Shown: positions 1 to 8,679, counted from the first letter of the stretch. The stretch: 37,845 nucleotides of DNA from an uncultured Bacilli bacterium (GCA_944332725.1 CALVKO010000008.1:1-37845); one strand, 5' to 3'. Numbers and translations: made by a program. The notes: generated by a model not told the origin, from the letters alone.

Positions 1-1163
1 ATTGAAGAAATCATTGGATACATAATTGCAATATTGCCAAAAGCACTAGCTCTTAAAATTGCTTTTAAAGAAGTTTTAAAAAAATCTTTATGATCCAAAC
101 AATATCTGATTGCTCGATATCCTAAAAATGGATTAGCTTCATCACCAATTTCAATGTAAGGACATTTTTTATCTCCACCAATATCTAGTGTTCTAATAAT
201 CATTTGTTTACCATTTAATTTAGTAGCAAAACTCTTATATACTTCAAATAAATAATCCTCTGTTGGCGGAGTTGTTTTATTTAAATACAAAAACTCTGTT
301 CTAAAAAGACCAATTCCATCCAAAGGAATTTCACTAATTCTTTCTAATTCAGTTAAATCTCCTGTATTAGCACTTACTTCAAATAAATATCCATCAGTCG
401 TTCTGGCTTCTTTAACATCATCTAATTCTTTTGCAAGCTCTATTTCACTAGCTATTTTTTCTTTAATCTCAGTTATTTTTTCTTCTTCTAAATTTGTTTC
501 AACAAAACCTTTATTTCCATCGATAAAAATAAGTTCACCATTTTTTAGATTCTTAACATCAATTCCAAATACTGAAGGAATTCCTAAAGATGTAGTTAAT
601 ATACCAATATGACTTGTTTTTCCTCCTAATTCTGATACGATTCCTTTAATATATTGTAAGTTATCAGTTAGTAAGACATTGGCAGTCATTTCATGAGAAA
701 CTAAAATTACATCTTCCTTTAAATTATCCGGATTAAATTCAACAACATTATAATATTTTGATAATACTTTATGTCTTATATCTTTAACATCTTTTGCTCT
801 TTCTTTTAAATAATTGTTATCTAATGCTTCTAATTGTTTAATTTTATTATTAAAATAAATATCGATTGCAAGGTCACCATAACATTTTTTATCATTAATA
901 GTATCTTCTATTTCTTTTTTTATACTTGGTGATATTAAAACATTTTTATTAAATTCTGTTAATGATTTTAAATCTTCATCATCTAATGAAGCAATAATAT
1001 CTTCATAGTCTTTAACAGATTCATCTATTGCACTGTTTACTTTAGTTATTTCTTCGTTTAAATCAGCAGCTGTTCCTTGATTGATATTTGGTAATTTAGT
1101 ATCGACAAATAAACATTTACCTAAGCCTAAACCATTGCCAACTTTAATTCCTAATAATTTCAT
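1..1163 (-). CDS. ptsI: PTS enzyme I (partial, C-terminus outside window)
   Basis: Phosphoenolpyruvate-protein phosphotransferase, the cytoplasmic first step of the PTS, which moves phosphate from PEP to HPr. The ATG at 1161-1163 opens an uninterrupted reading frame to the window edge, about 387 of the usual ~570 residues. The N-terminus reads MKLLGIKVGNGLG. The phosphohistidine motif GGKTSHIG is present, with the active His at residue 185 (codon 609-611), close to His189 of E. coli. Further on come the PEP-binding-domain signatures GLFRTEFL and RTLDIGGDK. A GGAAG ribosome-binding site lies just upstream, and the start is one base past the ptsH stop, so the two genes form an operon. The remaining C-terminal third is off the left end. 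Confidence 0.95.
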   Translation of the reverse strand, partial: MKLLGIKVGNGLGLGKCLFVDTKLPNINQGTAADLNEEITKVNSAIDESVKDYEDIIASLDDEDLKSLTEFNKNVLISPSIKKEIEDTINDKKCYGDLAIDIYFNNKIKQLEALDNNYLKERAKDVKDIRHKVLSKYYNVVEFNPDNLKEDVILVSHEMTANVLLTDNLQYIKGIVSELGGKTSHIGILTTSLGIPSVFGIDVKNLKNGELIFIDGNKGFVETNLEEEKITEIKEKIASEIELAKELDDVKEARTTDGYLFEVSANTGDLTELERISEIPLDGIGLFRTEFLYLNKTTPPTEDYLFEVYKSFATKLNGKQMIIRTLDIGGDKKCPYIEIGDEANPFLGYRAIRYCLDHKDFFKTSLKAILRASAFGNIAIMYPMISS

Positions 1164-1164
1164 T

Positions 1165-1416
1165 TTAACTTCCTATATATTCTTCCAATGCTTTAACTGC
1201 TTCCTCTTCATCGACACCATTTGCTTCAATTATTATTTCATCATTAAAGTTAATATTTGCTGATAAAATTTCTAACACCTCTTTAGCATTAATTACTTTA
1301 TCATCTTTTTTCAAATTTATATCCGATTGAAATTTCATTGCCAAATCGACAACTTCACTTCCTGGTCTTGCGTGAAGACCAGTTTCTTTTTTTACAATAA
1401 CTTTCTTCGCTATCAT
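1165..1416 (-). CDS. ptsH: HPr phosphocarrier protein with Glu at position 46
   Basis: An 83-aa histidine-containing phosphocarrier, typical in length, that relays phosphate from enzyme I to the sugar-specific EIIA proteins. The active-site segment TGLHARPGS places the phosphorylated His exactly at residue 15. In low-GC Gram-positives residue 46 is normally the Ser phosphorylated by HPr kinase for CcpA-dependent catabolite repression. Here codon 46 (1279-1281) is GAG, giving K45-E46 in INAKEVLEIL, so that site is absent and carries a negative charge instead. A good GGGAGGG ribosome-binding site precedes the ATG. ptsI follows after one base. Confidence 0.95.
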   Translation of the reverse strand: MIAKKVIVKKETGLHARPGSEVVDLAMKFQSDINLKKDDKVINAKEVLEILSANINFNDEIIIEANGVDEEEAVKALEEYIGS

Positions 1417-1436
1417 ATTACCCTCCCATTATCTTA

Positions 1437-1445
1437 ATAATACCA
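1437..1445 (-). promoter_or_regulatory. Probable extended -10 promoter of ptsHI
   Basis: On the minus strand TGG directly precedes TATTAT (1437-1442), an extended -10 about 20 bases before the ptsH start. No convincing -35 is visible. The gap from 1417 to 1553 otherwise holds only the terminator of the upstream gene. Confidence 0.45.
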
Positions 1446-1521
1446 TTTTTATTAAAATTTGAAAAGGTTTTTTTAAAAAAAGTACATTTTATTTGCGTTA
1501 AAAATTAAAAATAATAATTAA

Positions 1522-1547
1522 AAACATAATCTATTTCGATTATGTTT
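1522..1547 (-). terminator. Rho-independent terminator of the ferredoxin/rubrerythrin operon
   Basis: A perfect 10-bp inverted repeat (1522-1531 with 1538-1547, loop of 6) lies just after the ferredoxin stop codon. It is followed on the minus strand by a T-rich tract. It separates this operon from ptsHI. Confidence 0.8.
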
Positions 1548-1553
1548 AAAATG

Positions 1554-2051
1554 CTACTCATTAAAATCCAATAAATCAATTAACTTTTCTATATCTTTTT
1601 TTAGCGTTTCATCTTTAGTTTGTTGTAATAAATTTTTTAAAAAATCTTTAGTATTTTTACTTTGTGGTAACATAAAACCCGCTTCCCGGTATAAATCCTC
1701 AGTCATTAATCTATTAGCTCTAATAATTGCTTTTGCTAATTGTTTTTCAATACTATCATTACTATTTTTATAAATATATTCAGCCATTTGTTCTTGCTCA
1801 ACTTTACTTTGAATTAACTTGTTTAATTTTGCAATAACTAAATCATCTTTAGTTTGTTGTTTAGGGTATTGATAAGGTACCATTGAAATAGCACCAGAAG
1901 GACAAGCCTTACTGCAAGCACCACAGCCAATACACTTAGAAAAATCTATTTGCCCTGTCTCTGTATCAGTAGCACCAGTCGGGCAAACATAAAGGCATAG
2001 ACAATCTTTACTACAAATTCTTAAATTTCTTACTGCTCTTACTTCACTCAT
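1554..2051 (-). CDS. 4Fe-4S ferredoxin-type protein with helical C-terminal domain
   Basis: A 165-aa protein whose first ~60 residues form a bacterial-type 2[4Fe-4S] ferredoxin. The second cluster motif is classical (CIGCGACSKACPSGA); the first is slightly modified (CSKDCLCLYVCPTGA). The remaining ~100 residues are predicted helical, charged and of unknown function. The ATG at 2051 was chosen over an in-frame GTG nine bases upstream because the AGAGGTG ribosome-binding site overlaps that GTG. The stop codon of the rubredoxin-like gene lies one base before the ATG, so the two are translationally coupled and probably act together in electron transfer or oxidative-stress defence. The electron donor and acceptor cannot be deduced. 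Confidence 0.85.
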   Translation of the reverse strand: MSEVRAVRNLRICSKDCLCLYVCPTGATDTETGQIDFSKCIGCGACSKACPSGAISMVPYQYPKQQTKDDLVIAKLNKLIQSKVEQEQMAEYIYKNSNDSIEKQLAKAIIRANRLMTEDLYREAGFMLPQSKNTKDFLKNLLQQTKDETLKKDIEKLIDLLDFNE

Positions 2052-2052
2052 T

Positions 2053-2679
2053 TTAAGCACCTCTTTCTACTTCTAGTAACTTAAAGCTAGGAACTTTACA
2101 AACTGGACAAATTTCTGGCTTTTCATCACCAACATAAATGAAGCCACATATATCACATACATATACTTTAGTATTTTTTATAAAATCTTTATCATTTTTA
2201 TATTGCTCTAATAAAGATTTTAAAATCATCGTTACTTTTTCCCCCCAAGTAATAACTCTTAAAGCGCCACGATCTTCTTTTTCACTAGCTACACTTCTTG
2301 CTTTTTGATAATTAGTCTCTAAATCATTATTAATTTTAGAAACTAATTCTTCAAAGCTTGATGATTCTTTAATTTCAGATTTACTTTTATAATAATTAGC
2401 TAATTTAGTAAATAATTTAGATTCTTCTTCTAAATATTGCTTTTCACATCCACGAGCTAAACTACTGCATAAAGCGCTGATTTCTCCATAATTCATTTCT
2501 CTTAATTCTTCTTCATCATCTTCTTCAGAAACAACTACTTCTATAGCTTCAGCTTTAAAAAGATTCTTTGGAGCACCACACAAAGGACATTTCCAATCAT
2601 CTGGTAAATCGTCAAACTTAATTCCTTCTTTTTCTTCATCGTAAACATATCCACATATTGGACAAATATACTTCTTCAC
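2053..2679 (-). CDS. Rubredoxin-rubrerythrin-like fusion protein
   Basis: A 208-aa protein with three parts. At the N-terminus is a complete rubredoxin domain with CPICG and CPLCG iron ligands (residues ~5-45). An acidic linker leads to a helical middle region of ferritin/rubrerythrin size (~60-165). At the C-terminus is a rubredoxin-like knuckle (CDICG...CPVCK) as in rubrerythrin. The middle region lacks the clear ExxH diiron pattern of classical rubrerythrin, so peroxidase activity is uncertain. It may instead be a pure electron-transfer protein. The start is GTG at 2679, behind AGAAGG. Such proteins are typical of anaerobes handling oxygen and peroxide. It is coupled to the downstream ferredoxin gene. 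Confidence 0.82.
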   Translation of the reverse strand: MKKYICPICGYVYDEEKEGIKFDDLPDDWKCPLCGAPKNLFKAEAIEVVVSEEDDEEELREMNYGEISALCSSLARGCEKQYLEEESKLFTKLANYYKSKSEIKESSSFEELVSKINNDLETNYQKARSVASEKEDRGALRVITWGEKVTMILKSLLEQYKNDKDFIKNTKVYVCDICGFIYVGDEKPEICPVCKVPSFKLLEVERGA

Positions 2680-2702
2680 AAAACAACCTTCTTTCTATTA
2701 AA

Positions 2703-2711
2703 ATTATATCA
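2703..2711 (-). promoter_or_regulatory. Extended -10 promoter of the rubredoxin-ferredoxin operon
   Basis: On the minus strand TGA-TATAAT (TATAAT at 2703-2708) lies about 24 bases before the GTG start. This is a perfect sigma-A -10 with the TGn extension. Confidence 0.6.
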
Positions 2712-2734
2712 TATTTTAAATCAATAATTAAAAA

Positions 2735-2764
2735 TACATATTTAAATTATTTGAACCCATAATA
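2735..2764 (+). promoter_or_regulatory. Sigma-G-like promoter in front of uvsE
   Basis: TACATA (2735-2740) and CATAATA (2758-2764) are separated by 17 bases. This resembles the forespore sigma-G consensus TGMATA-N17/18-CATACTA with two mismatches overall. The same CCCATAATA string occurs before the ger operon at 8701-8709. uvsE is a forespore gene in Bacillus subtilis. An overlapping TATAAT (2763-2768) would put transcription start too close to the ATG. Tentative. Confidence 0.4.
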
Positions 2765-2778
2765 TAATTGGTGAGATT

Positions 2779-3711
2779 ATGAAGATTAGATTGGGATATG
2801 TTTCTATTTCTAAAACATTAAATTTGACTTGTTCTAAAACAGTTACCTATACAAACTTTAAAAAAGATAACAATTTTAATAAAATCAATAAAATTATTAT
2901 AGATAACTTAAATAATCTAGAAAAAATTATTGATTACAATATTAAAAACAATATTCATTTCTATCGACTTACATCTAAATTAATTCCCCTTGCTACTAAA
3001 ACAGATGTAGTATTCGATTACATATTAAAATATCAAAAACTATACCAAAAAATAAGTGAGAAAATAAATAATAGTAAAATACGTATCGATGTTCATCCTG
3101 ACCAATTTTGTGTTTTGAATAGTACCAAAAAAGAAGTTTTAGAAAATACTTTTCAAATTTTAGAATACCATTATAAAATTTTAGAAGCCTTAAATATTAA
3201 AAATAAAGTTATCATTCTTCATGTTGGAAGCAATGTTTTTGGTAAAGAAAACAGTATCAAAAGATTTATCAATAACTTCTATAAATTACCCAAATATATT
3301 CAAAAATGTATAGCTGTGGAAAACGATGACAAAATATATAATATTGTGGATTGTCTAAATTTATGTAAAAAGTTAAAGATTCCTTTTGTTTTAGATTATC
3401 ATCACCATGTTTGTAATAATAATGGGATTAATATCGATAATTATTTAAAAGAAATATTCGCAACTTGGAACACTACCCCAAAGATTCATTTTTCATCACC
3501 TAAAAGCAAAACTAAAAAAGAATTTAGAAGTCACAATGATTATATAAATGTTGAAGATTTTATAGAATTTTTAAATAAAATAAAGCATCTAAATATCGAT
3601 TTGGATATTATGCTAGAAGCTAAAGCAAAAGATGAGGCTTTATTTAAATTAGTAAGATTATTAAAATATTATGATTATAAGTTTATTGATGAAACAACAT
3701 TCATAATTTGA
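2779..3711 (+). CDS. uvsE: UV DNA damage endonuclease (UvsE/UVDE family)
   Basis: A 310-aa TIM-barrel endonuclease that nicks DNA 5' of UV photoproducts and other lesions, starting an alternative excision repair. Family landmarks are visible: N-terminal RLGYVSIS, HFYRLTSKLIPL, the metal-binding RIDVHPDQFCVLNS, ILHVGSN, IAVENDD, PFVLDYHHHVCNN, HFSSPK and LDIMLEAKAKD. The length is normal. The ATG at 2779 follows GGTGAG at a 4-base spacing. In sporulating bacteria this enzyme protects spore DNA, and the sigma-G-like promoter upstream fits. It is divergent from the rubredoxin operon and followed by a separately promoted gene. Confidence 0.93.
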   Translation: MKIRLGYVSISKTLNLTCSKTVTYTNFKKDNNFNKINKIIIDNLNNLEKIIDYNIKNNIHFYRLTSKLIPLATKTDVVFDYILKYQKLYQKISEKINNSKIRIDVHPDQFCVLNSTKKEVLENTFQILEYHYKILEALNIKNKVIILHVGSNVFGKENSIKRFINNFYKLPKYIQKCIAVENDDKIYNIVDCLNLCKKLKIPFVLDYHHHVCNNNGINIDNYLKEIFATWNTTPKIHFSSPKSKTKKEFRSHNDYINVEDFIEFLNKIKHLNIDLDIMLEAKAKDEALFKLVRLLKYYDYKFIDETTFII

Positions 3712-3735
3712 CAAATAATTCTTTTTGATTATAAT
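3708..3735 (+). promoter_or_regulatory. Consensus sigma-A promoter of the methyltransferase-like gene
   Basis: TTGACA (3708-3713), a 16-base spacer and TATAAT (3730-3735) form a perfect-hexamer promoter. The -35 overlaps the uvsE stop codon. The downstream gene is therefore transcribed independently in vegetative cells. Confidence 0.8.
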
Positions 3736-3763
3736 ATTAAATGTTTTAAAGGGGGTCTTAAAT

Positions 3764-4423
3764 ATGAACTTAAATGAATTTTTAAATAAATATAAAGATC
3801 AATATCCACAACCCGCTGTTGAATATATTGTAAATAATTTTGGTAAAGTTTTACCTTTAAACAATCCTGATATTTTAAATCAAGTTTATGATGCTTTAGG
3901 AATGTTCAAAGATAGAAACCCTTATCTAGCATACTTAAAGCTATTAGAACAACATTTTGACATTTCTTCTAATATTTTAGAAATTGGTGGCGGATTTTAT
4001 CCAGCTTTTGCCACTCATGTTCGTGATCGTCAACTACAAACAAGAAAAGGTACTATTACCGTTTATGACAAAATGCTAGTTACACAAGATTTACCACATA
4101 TGAAACTAGTAAAACAAGATTTCAAAATCCAAGATTCTGTATCTCCATATGACTTATTAGTAGGAATCTTACCTTGCGATGCTACTACTTTAATTATCAA
4201 AAAAGCCAACGAAGAAAATAAAAATTTCTTTATTGTTTTATGTAATTGTACTCACTTTTCTCGTCAATATTTAATGTTTAATAGACCAACCTTAGAAAAT
4301 TGGCGCAAATATATAAAAGAAGTTTTTGATTCAACCAAAAAAGATAATGAGGAAATGTTAGTTTTAGACTCGCCGACAGAATATACAAATTATAAAGTAT
4401 TAATAAAAAAGCAGAAAAATTAA
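3764..4423 (+). CDS. SAM-dependent methyltransferase-like protein, function unknown
   Basis: A 219-aa soluble protein. Residues ~70-80 read ILEIGGGFYPA, a glycine-rich motif I of Rossmann-type methyltransferases. Later come VYDKML at the acidic strand-2 position and LLVGILPCDATT near motif IV. No substrate signature is evident, and a non-catalytic methyltransferase fold is possible. The start at 3764 was chosen over an upstream in-frame start at 3725 because AAAGGGGG lies 7 bases before it. It is driven by its own strong sigma-A promoter and ends in a terminator, so it is monocistronic. Confidence 0.6.
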   Translation: MNLNEFLNKYKDQYPQPAVEYIVNNFGKVLPLNNPDILNQVYDALGMFKDRNPYLAYLKLLEQHFDISSNILEIGGGFYPAFATHVRDRQLQTRKGTITVYDKMLVTQDLPHMKLVKQDFKIQDSVSPYDLLVGILPCDATTLIIKKANEENKNFFIVLCNCTHFSRQYLMFNRPTLENWRKYIKEVFDSTKKDNEEMLVLDSPTEYTNYKVLIKKQKN

Positions 4424-4436
4424 TTTCTGTTTTTTT
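4412..4436 (+). terminator. Terminator after the methyltransferase-like gene
   Basis: The 6-bp stem CAGAAA/TTTCTG (4412-4417 and 4424-4429) contains the stop codon in its loop and is followed by seven T residues. Confidence 0.7.
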
Positions 4437-6996
4437 AAACGCCTCCGATAATTCCTTTTTTTCTTAAATATATTTTTCTTAAAAAATCGACTGGTACAAC
4501 AGTAAAACTTAATAAAAACATAATTTGAAATTCAAAGAAAGTAAGACCTGATGTTCTAAATAAATCACCACCAAAATAAATTAACAAAACTTGAACTATG
4601 AAAATAAAACTAATAATAAATATAAATGCTTTATTACCACTTAAATGCGACAATAAATTAAGACGATGCGTTCTAGCATTAAAACTATTAAAAATACTAA
4701 TGAATATAAATAAACCAAAGAAAGCTGTTAAAATATATTGTTCGCCACTTCTAAACAATTGATGAAAAATCGGTAATTTCAAAAACAAAATACAAATTAA
4801 AGTCGAATAAATACCTGTAAAAAGTATTTCATCTTTCATATATTGATTGATGATAGGTTCATCTCTTTTTTTAGGTTTCTCTTCCATATATTCTTTTAAT
4901 GGAGCTTCAAAAGAGAACGCTAAAGCAGCTAAAGTATCCATAACCATATTTATCCACAGCATTTGAATAACTGTAACTGGTGTATCAACACCGATAAAAG
5001 GACCAATTATTGATAGACTTACAGCACATATATTAACGGTCAATTGAAAAATAATAAATTTACGAATACTTTTAAAAATAGTTCTTCCAAATAAAATCGC
5101 TTTAGCAATCGACAGAAAATTATTATCAAGAATAACAACTTCACTTGCTTCTTTAGCAACTTCTGTCCCCGAACCAAAAGCAAAACCAACATCGGCTCTT
5201 TTTAAAGCTGGCGCATCATTAACACCATCACCAGTCATGCCGACAACTAAATCTAATTCTTGACTAATTCTAACTAAACGACTTTTATCCTGAGGAATAG
5301 CTCGAGCAACAACCCTTAATTTTGGTAAAACTTCTTTTAACTTCTCATCAGTCATATTTTTCATTTCATCACTAGTTAAAATTAAGTCACCTTCTTGATA
5401 TAAGCCTACTTCTTTAGCTATAGCTAGAGCAGTCAATTTATTATCACCAGTTACCATAACAGTTTGAATTGAAGCCTGTTTTACCAAATCAATCCCTTCA
5501 AAGGCTTCTTTTCTAATTTCATCTTTTATTAATACAAAACCGACTAAAGTTAAATTTTTAACGTTTTCTTTAGAAGAAGCAAAAGCTATAATTCGATTAC
5601 CTTCTTTAGTCAATTTTTTCAAATTATCTTCAATAATCATTTTCTTTTTCAAAAACTTTTTATTGCCTTCACTATCATAATAAAATTCACATTGCTTTAA
5701 AATAACTTCTGGTGCTCCCTTAATTAAATATATATTTTCATTTTTATATTTTATCGTTGTAGAAGAATATTTATTTTTACTATCGAAGGGAATTGTTTCA
5801 ACAACATCATATTGATTCTTATCTTTTATATTGGTAAATTTTAAAATAGCACGGTCAGTAATATTTCCTCCAATTATTTTATCTTTATCATAAGTACTAG
5901 CATTATTATAAACTAACGAAATCAAAGCTATTTCTTTTAAACCTTTTTCTATATTATCAAAACAATCATATTTTTTTAAATCAGCGTTTAAAAAATGAGT
6001 GACCTCTAAGTTACCTTTTGTAATAGTTCCCGTTTTATCACTAAATAAAATATTAATACTTCCGGCCGTTTCTATTCCTGTTAATTTTCGAACTAAAACA
6101 TTATTTTTAAGCATTCTTTTAACATTAGAAGATAAAACCAAAGTAATCATCATTGGTAGCCCTTCTGGAACCGCTACTACTATTACCGTTACGCATAACG
6201 TTAATGCATATAAAATATGCCCACTTATTAATGGTAAATTTGTAACAGTTTCTTTAATTAAATCAATATCAAAATTATTTTTTATAAAAATAACAGAAAA
6301 CAAATAAGACACAAAAACTAAAAAAGCTCCGATATAACCAATTTTACTAATTATTTGCGCTAATTTTCTTAGTCTTAATTTAAGTGGACTTTCCGGTTGT
6401 TCTTGTTGTAGTTCCTTAGAAATAGCACCATAAAAAGTGTTATCTCCCACTTTAGTAACAATCATTGTCGCTTGTTTTGAATAAACAATGGTACCCCGAT
6501 ATACGATTTTATTTTCAATATTTTTATAAATTTCTTTAGTTTCTCCAGTCAAACTAGATTCATCAACACTTATTTCTCCCTCGATAATCTCACCATCAGC
6601 CGGTATTCGATTTCCCGATTCTAACAAAACAATATCCCCAACTACAACTTCCTCAATATCAACTTCTTCAATTTTATTATTTCTTTTAACTCGACATTTT
6701 ATTTTAGAAGACTCTTCTTGTAATTTTTCAAAAGCTTTCTCGCTTCCATATTCGCTAACTGTCGAAATAAAAGAAGCCAAAAATATTGCTATAACTATAC
6801 CAACTGTTTCATACCAATCAAAACTTTGAATTAAAAAAACTGTTTTAATTCCTAAAGCAATCAATAAAATTCTAATAATTGGGTCACCTAAAGTCGCAAT
6901 ATATTGTTTTATAAAACTATTTTTCTTACTCGAATTTATTACATTAGCGCCAAATTTCTTTCTTGATTCAATTACTTCATTATCCGTTAGTCCCAT
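4435..6996 (-). CDS. Calcium-type cation-translocating P-type ATPase (P2)
   Basis: An 853-aa membrane pump that exports cations, most likely Ca2+, using ATP. Domains in order: N-terminal cation-ATPase segment (LTDNEVIESRKKFG), TM1-2, actuator domain with DESSLTGE, TM3-4 with the P2-type ion-binding motif PEGLP, phosphorylation motif DKTGTITKG (Asp acylated), nucleotide-binding KGAPE, hinge motif TGDGVNDAPALKRADVG, and the C-terminal membrane bundle of TM5-10. Length and motifs match the SERCA/PMCA-like bacterial Ca2+ ATPases (YloB and relatives); ion specificity is inferred. The ATG at 6996 follows AGGTGA. A terminator upstream separates it from the next minus-strand genes. Confidence 0.92.
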   Translation of the reverse strand: MGLTDNEVIESRKKFGANVINSSKKNSFIKQYIATLGDPIIRILLIALGIKTVFLIQSFDWYETVGIVIAIFLASFISTVSEYGSEKAFEKLQEESSKIKCRVKRNNKIEEVDIEEVVVGDIVLLESGNRIPADGEIIEGEISVDESSLTGETKEIYKNIENKIVYRGTIVYSKQATMIVTKVGDNTFYGAISKELQQEQPESPLKLRLRKLAQIISKIGYIGAFLVFVSYLFSVIFIKNNFDIDLIKETVTNLPLISGHILYALTLCVTVIVVAVPEGLPMMITLVLSSNVKRMLKNNVLVRKLTGIETAGSINILFSDKTGTITKGNLEVTHFLNADLKKYDCFDNIEKGLKEIALISLVYNNASTYDKDKIIGGNITDRAILKFTNIKDKNQYDVVETIPFDSKNKYSSTTIKYKNENIYLIKGAPEVILKQCEFYYDSEGNKKFLKKKMIIEDNLKKLTKEGNRIIAFASSKENVKNLTLVGFVLIKDEIRKEAFEGIDLVKQASIQTVMVTGDNKLTALAIAKEVGLYQEGDLILTSDEMKNMTDEKLKEVLPKLRVVARAIPQDKSRLVRISQELDLVVGMTGDGVNDAPALKRADVGFAFGSGTEVAKEASEVVILDNNFLSIAKAILFGRTIFKSIRKFIIFQLTVNICAVSLSIIGPFIGVDTPVTVIQMLWINMVMDTLAALAFSFEAPLKEYMEEKPKKRDEPIINQYMKDEILFTGIYSTLICILFLKLPIFHQLFRSGEQYILTAFFGLFIFISIFNSFNARTHRLNLLSHLSGNKAFIFIISFIFIVQVLLIYFGGDLFRTSGLTFFEFQIMFLLSFTVVPVDFLRKIYLRKKGIIGGV

Positions 6997-7008
6997 AAAT
7001 AATCACCT

Positions 7009-7040
7009 AATAAAAAATATTAGAAAATTTTTCTAATATT
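7009..7040 (-). terminator. Terminator between the membrane-protein operon and the P-type ATPase
   Basis: An 11-bp perfect stem (7016-7026 with 7030-7040, loop of 3) is followed on the minus strand by TTTTTT. It ends transcription of the 7.06-8.64 kb genes. Confidence 0.8.
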
Positions 7041-7063
7041 ATCTTTTTTATTCGACAATTTTT

Positions 7064-7723
7064 TTATTTATTAAAAACTACTTTATCTCGATTATAAGTT
7101 ACTGCAAAAGTTCTCATAAAGGCTAATATTAACAATTCATTACTCAATAGCACTCCTAAAATTGCTATCATCAACGCAAAATATAACCCGCTTTCTTTAT
7201 GTTTTAACTCATTAATTAATTTAAAACAAAAATATACACTTAAACCACAAAGAATTATTTTAACAATTGTACTAAAATTAGAATATTTAGTAAGCGAAAA
7301 ATACATACCGAAAATCGCGAAGAAAAGAAATATGTAGCTAAAATTAAGGTCATCGATTATAATTTTCTTTTTTATATTATTACTTTTAAATAACAATAAA
7401 TTTAATAATAATAAGATTAAATTTATTAATAATAATCGAACAATCATATAAGAGTAAGTAAAGACTTTAAAATCATTGAAATTTAATGAATGTTCAAATA
7501 GTGCTCGGCCAATGATAACTAATAAATATAAATTTATTAAAAATTCTAATATTTCATACATTAAGTTAGAATTAATATCTTTATCTAACAAAATTCCCCT
7601 AATTTTAGGAAATAATAAAAGTAAAGTAACTGAAAATAATCCTAAAATACTACCAGTAAAACCGTCGACTATAAATAAGCCAATAACAACTATAAAATTC
7701 AATATTAAATTAAACTTGTTCAT
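7064..7723 (-). CDS. Polytopic membrane protein, unknown
   Basis: A 219-aa protein dominated by hydrophobic stretches, with about six to seven predicted transmembrane helices starting at residues ~4-20 and ~22-40. There are short polar loops and no recognised catalytic motif. It overlaps the end of the upstream gene (7710-7723) and is the last gene of a three-gene minus-strand group (8643 to 7064) closed by a terminator. I do not recognise the family. The group's other members are a single-pass protein and a transglutaminase-like protein, which suggests an envelope function, but that is weak inference. Confidence 0.6.
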   Translation of the reverse strand: MNKFNLILNFIVVIGLFIVDGFTGSILGLFSVTLLLLFPKIRGILLDKDINSNLMYEILEFLINLYLLVIIGRALFEHSLNFNDFKVFTYSYMIVRLLLINLILLLLNLLLFKSNNIKKKIIIDDLNFSYIFLFFAIFGMYFSLTKYSNFSTIVKIILCGLSVYFCFKLINELKHKESGLYFALMIAILGVLLSNELLILAFMRTFAVTYNRDKVVFNK

Positions 7724-8180
7724 TATAACTTTCCTCCACCATCTCGATAAAAGCTGATGTTATATTTACTTCATTGGTTAAAACTTGTTCAAATGTTTCT
7801 CTAATATTTTGGTCATTATATAAATTTAGATATTGATGTAAATAAGCACTTTCATAATCATAATCCATGCCATTACACCTTCCACCAGCACTATTTTGAT
7901 TAATATAATAAATATCTGCAATATCGATAAATTCTTGTTCTAATATCTCTTTATATTTTATAATGTTTCGACATCTATTTATTGTAGTCATTAATTCGTA
8001 ATCAGCTACATTATAATTTTCAATAATTTCGATATTATTTTTTAACTTTTCTATTTGATCAATATAATTATTTGTATCAATTTCATAATTTAAGATTTTA
8101 TAGTTATGGTATTCTAAATATAACATTAAAATCAAAACAAAAAACAAAATAAAGTAACCGATTTTTAAAATTATGCGCAT
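7710..8180 (-). CDS. Single-pass membrane-anchored protein, unknown
   Basis: A 156-aa protein with one N-terminal transmembrane segment (residues ~4-22) followed by a mostly helical polar domain. The latter is probably extracytoplasmic and contains a Cys within QNSAGGRCNGMDYDYESA. The start at 8180 (MRIILKIGYF) is preferred over 8201 because AAGGAGTG sits 8 bases upstream of it. It is encoded between, and overlaps or abuts, two other unknown genes in the same orientation. No family is recognised. Confidence 0.55.
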   Translation of the reverse strand: MRIILKIGYFILFFVLILMLYLEYHNYKILNYEIDTNNYIDQIEKLKNNIEIIENYNVADYELMTTINRCRNIIKYKEILEQEFIDIADIYYINQNSAGGRCNGMDYDYESAYLHQYLNLYNDQNIRETFEQVLTNEVNITSAFIEMVEESYNEQV

Positions 8181-8211
8181 TTTAAATTCACTCCTTAACA
8201 CTTAATCAAAT

Positions 8212-8643
8212 CTATCTTTTTTTATCAGAGCAAATAAAAGTATTATCTAAATCATTCATAACAAATTCATTTGGTAAAACATTTTTTAAATAATAATTAA
8301 ATTCTTGATTAGTTATCTTTTGATAACCATTAGCCAATAGTTTTAAAAACTTGGCATCTTTATTTAAAAATTGTTTATAAGTTAAATCTAATAAATAATA
8401 ATTTATTCCATCATAGGCTAAAACAAAACGATGAGAAAAAGAAAAGCCTAAATCTTTTGTATCAATTATATGTACTAATAAATGATGTTCTAATAAATTT
8501 TGATATAAATAACTACTATAAATAAAGCACATTCTCTCTTCATCTAAATCTTTTAATTCTAGTTTAGTTTTTTGAATTGCCTTTTTTATACATTCTTCAT
8601 AATCAATTCCTTTTATATTAAAAATTTTGTTCATTAAATCCAT
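8212..8643 (-). CDS. Possible transglutaminase/papain-like-fold protein
   Basis: A 143-aa soluble protein. Three residues are spaced like the Cys-His-Asp triad of transglutaminase-like cysteine proteins: C39 at the start of a helix (MCFIYSSYLY), H71 in SHRFVLAYDG, and D86 in INYYLLDLTY. The second half (strand-His-strand-Asp-L-T) is characteristic of that fold, so it may be a small peptidase or acyl transferase, or a non-catalytic relative. The family assignment is my inference. It starts with ATG at 8643 behind AGAGG, has a TATAAT at 8664-8669 on the minus strand, and heads a three-gene operon divergent from the ger operon. Confidence 0.5.
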   Translation of the reverse strand: MDLMNKIFNIKGIDYEECIKKAIQKTKLELKDLDEERMCFIYSSYLYQNLLEHHLLVHIIDTKDLGFSFSHRFVLAYDGINYYLLDLTYKQFLNKDAKFLKLLANGYQKITNQEFNYYLKNVLPNEFVMNDLDNTFICSDKKR

Positions 8644-8663
8644 AGTTATTCCTCTTTTAATTT

Positions 8664-8669
8664 ATTATA
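8664..8669 (-). promoter_or_regulatory. -10 element of the 8.64-7.06 kb operon
   Basis: TATAAT on the minus strand, 20 bases before the ATG at 8643. The -35 is not obvious. Confidence 0.4.
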
Positions 8670-8679
8670 CTATAAAAAC

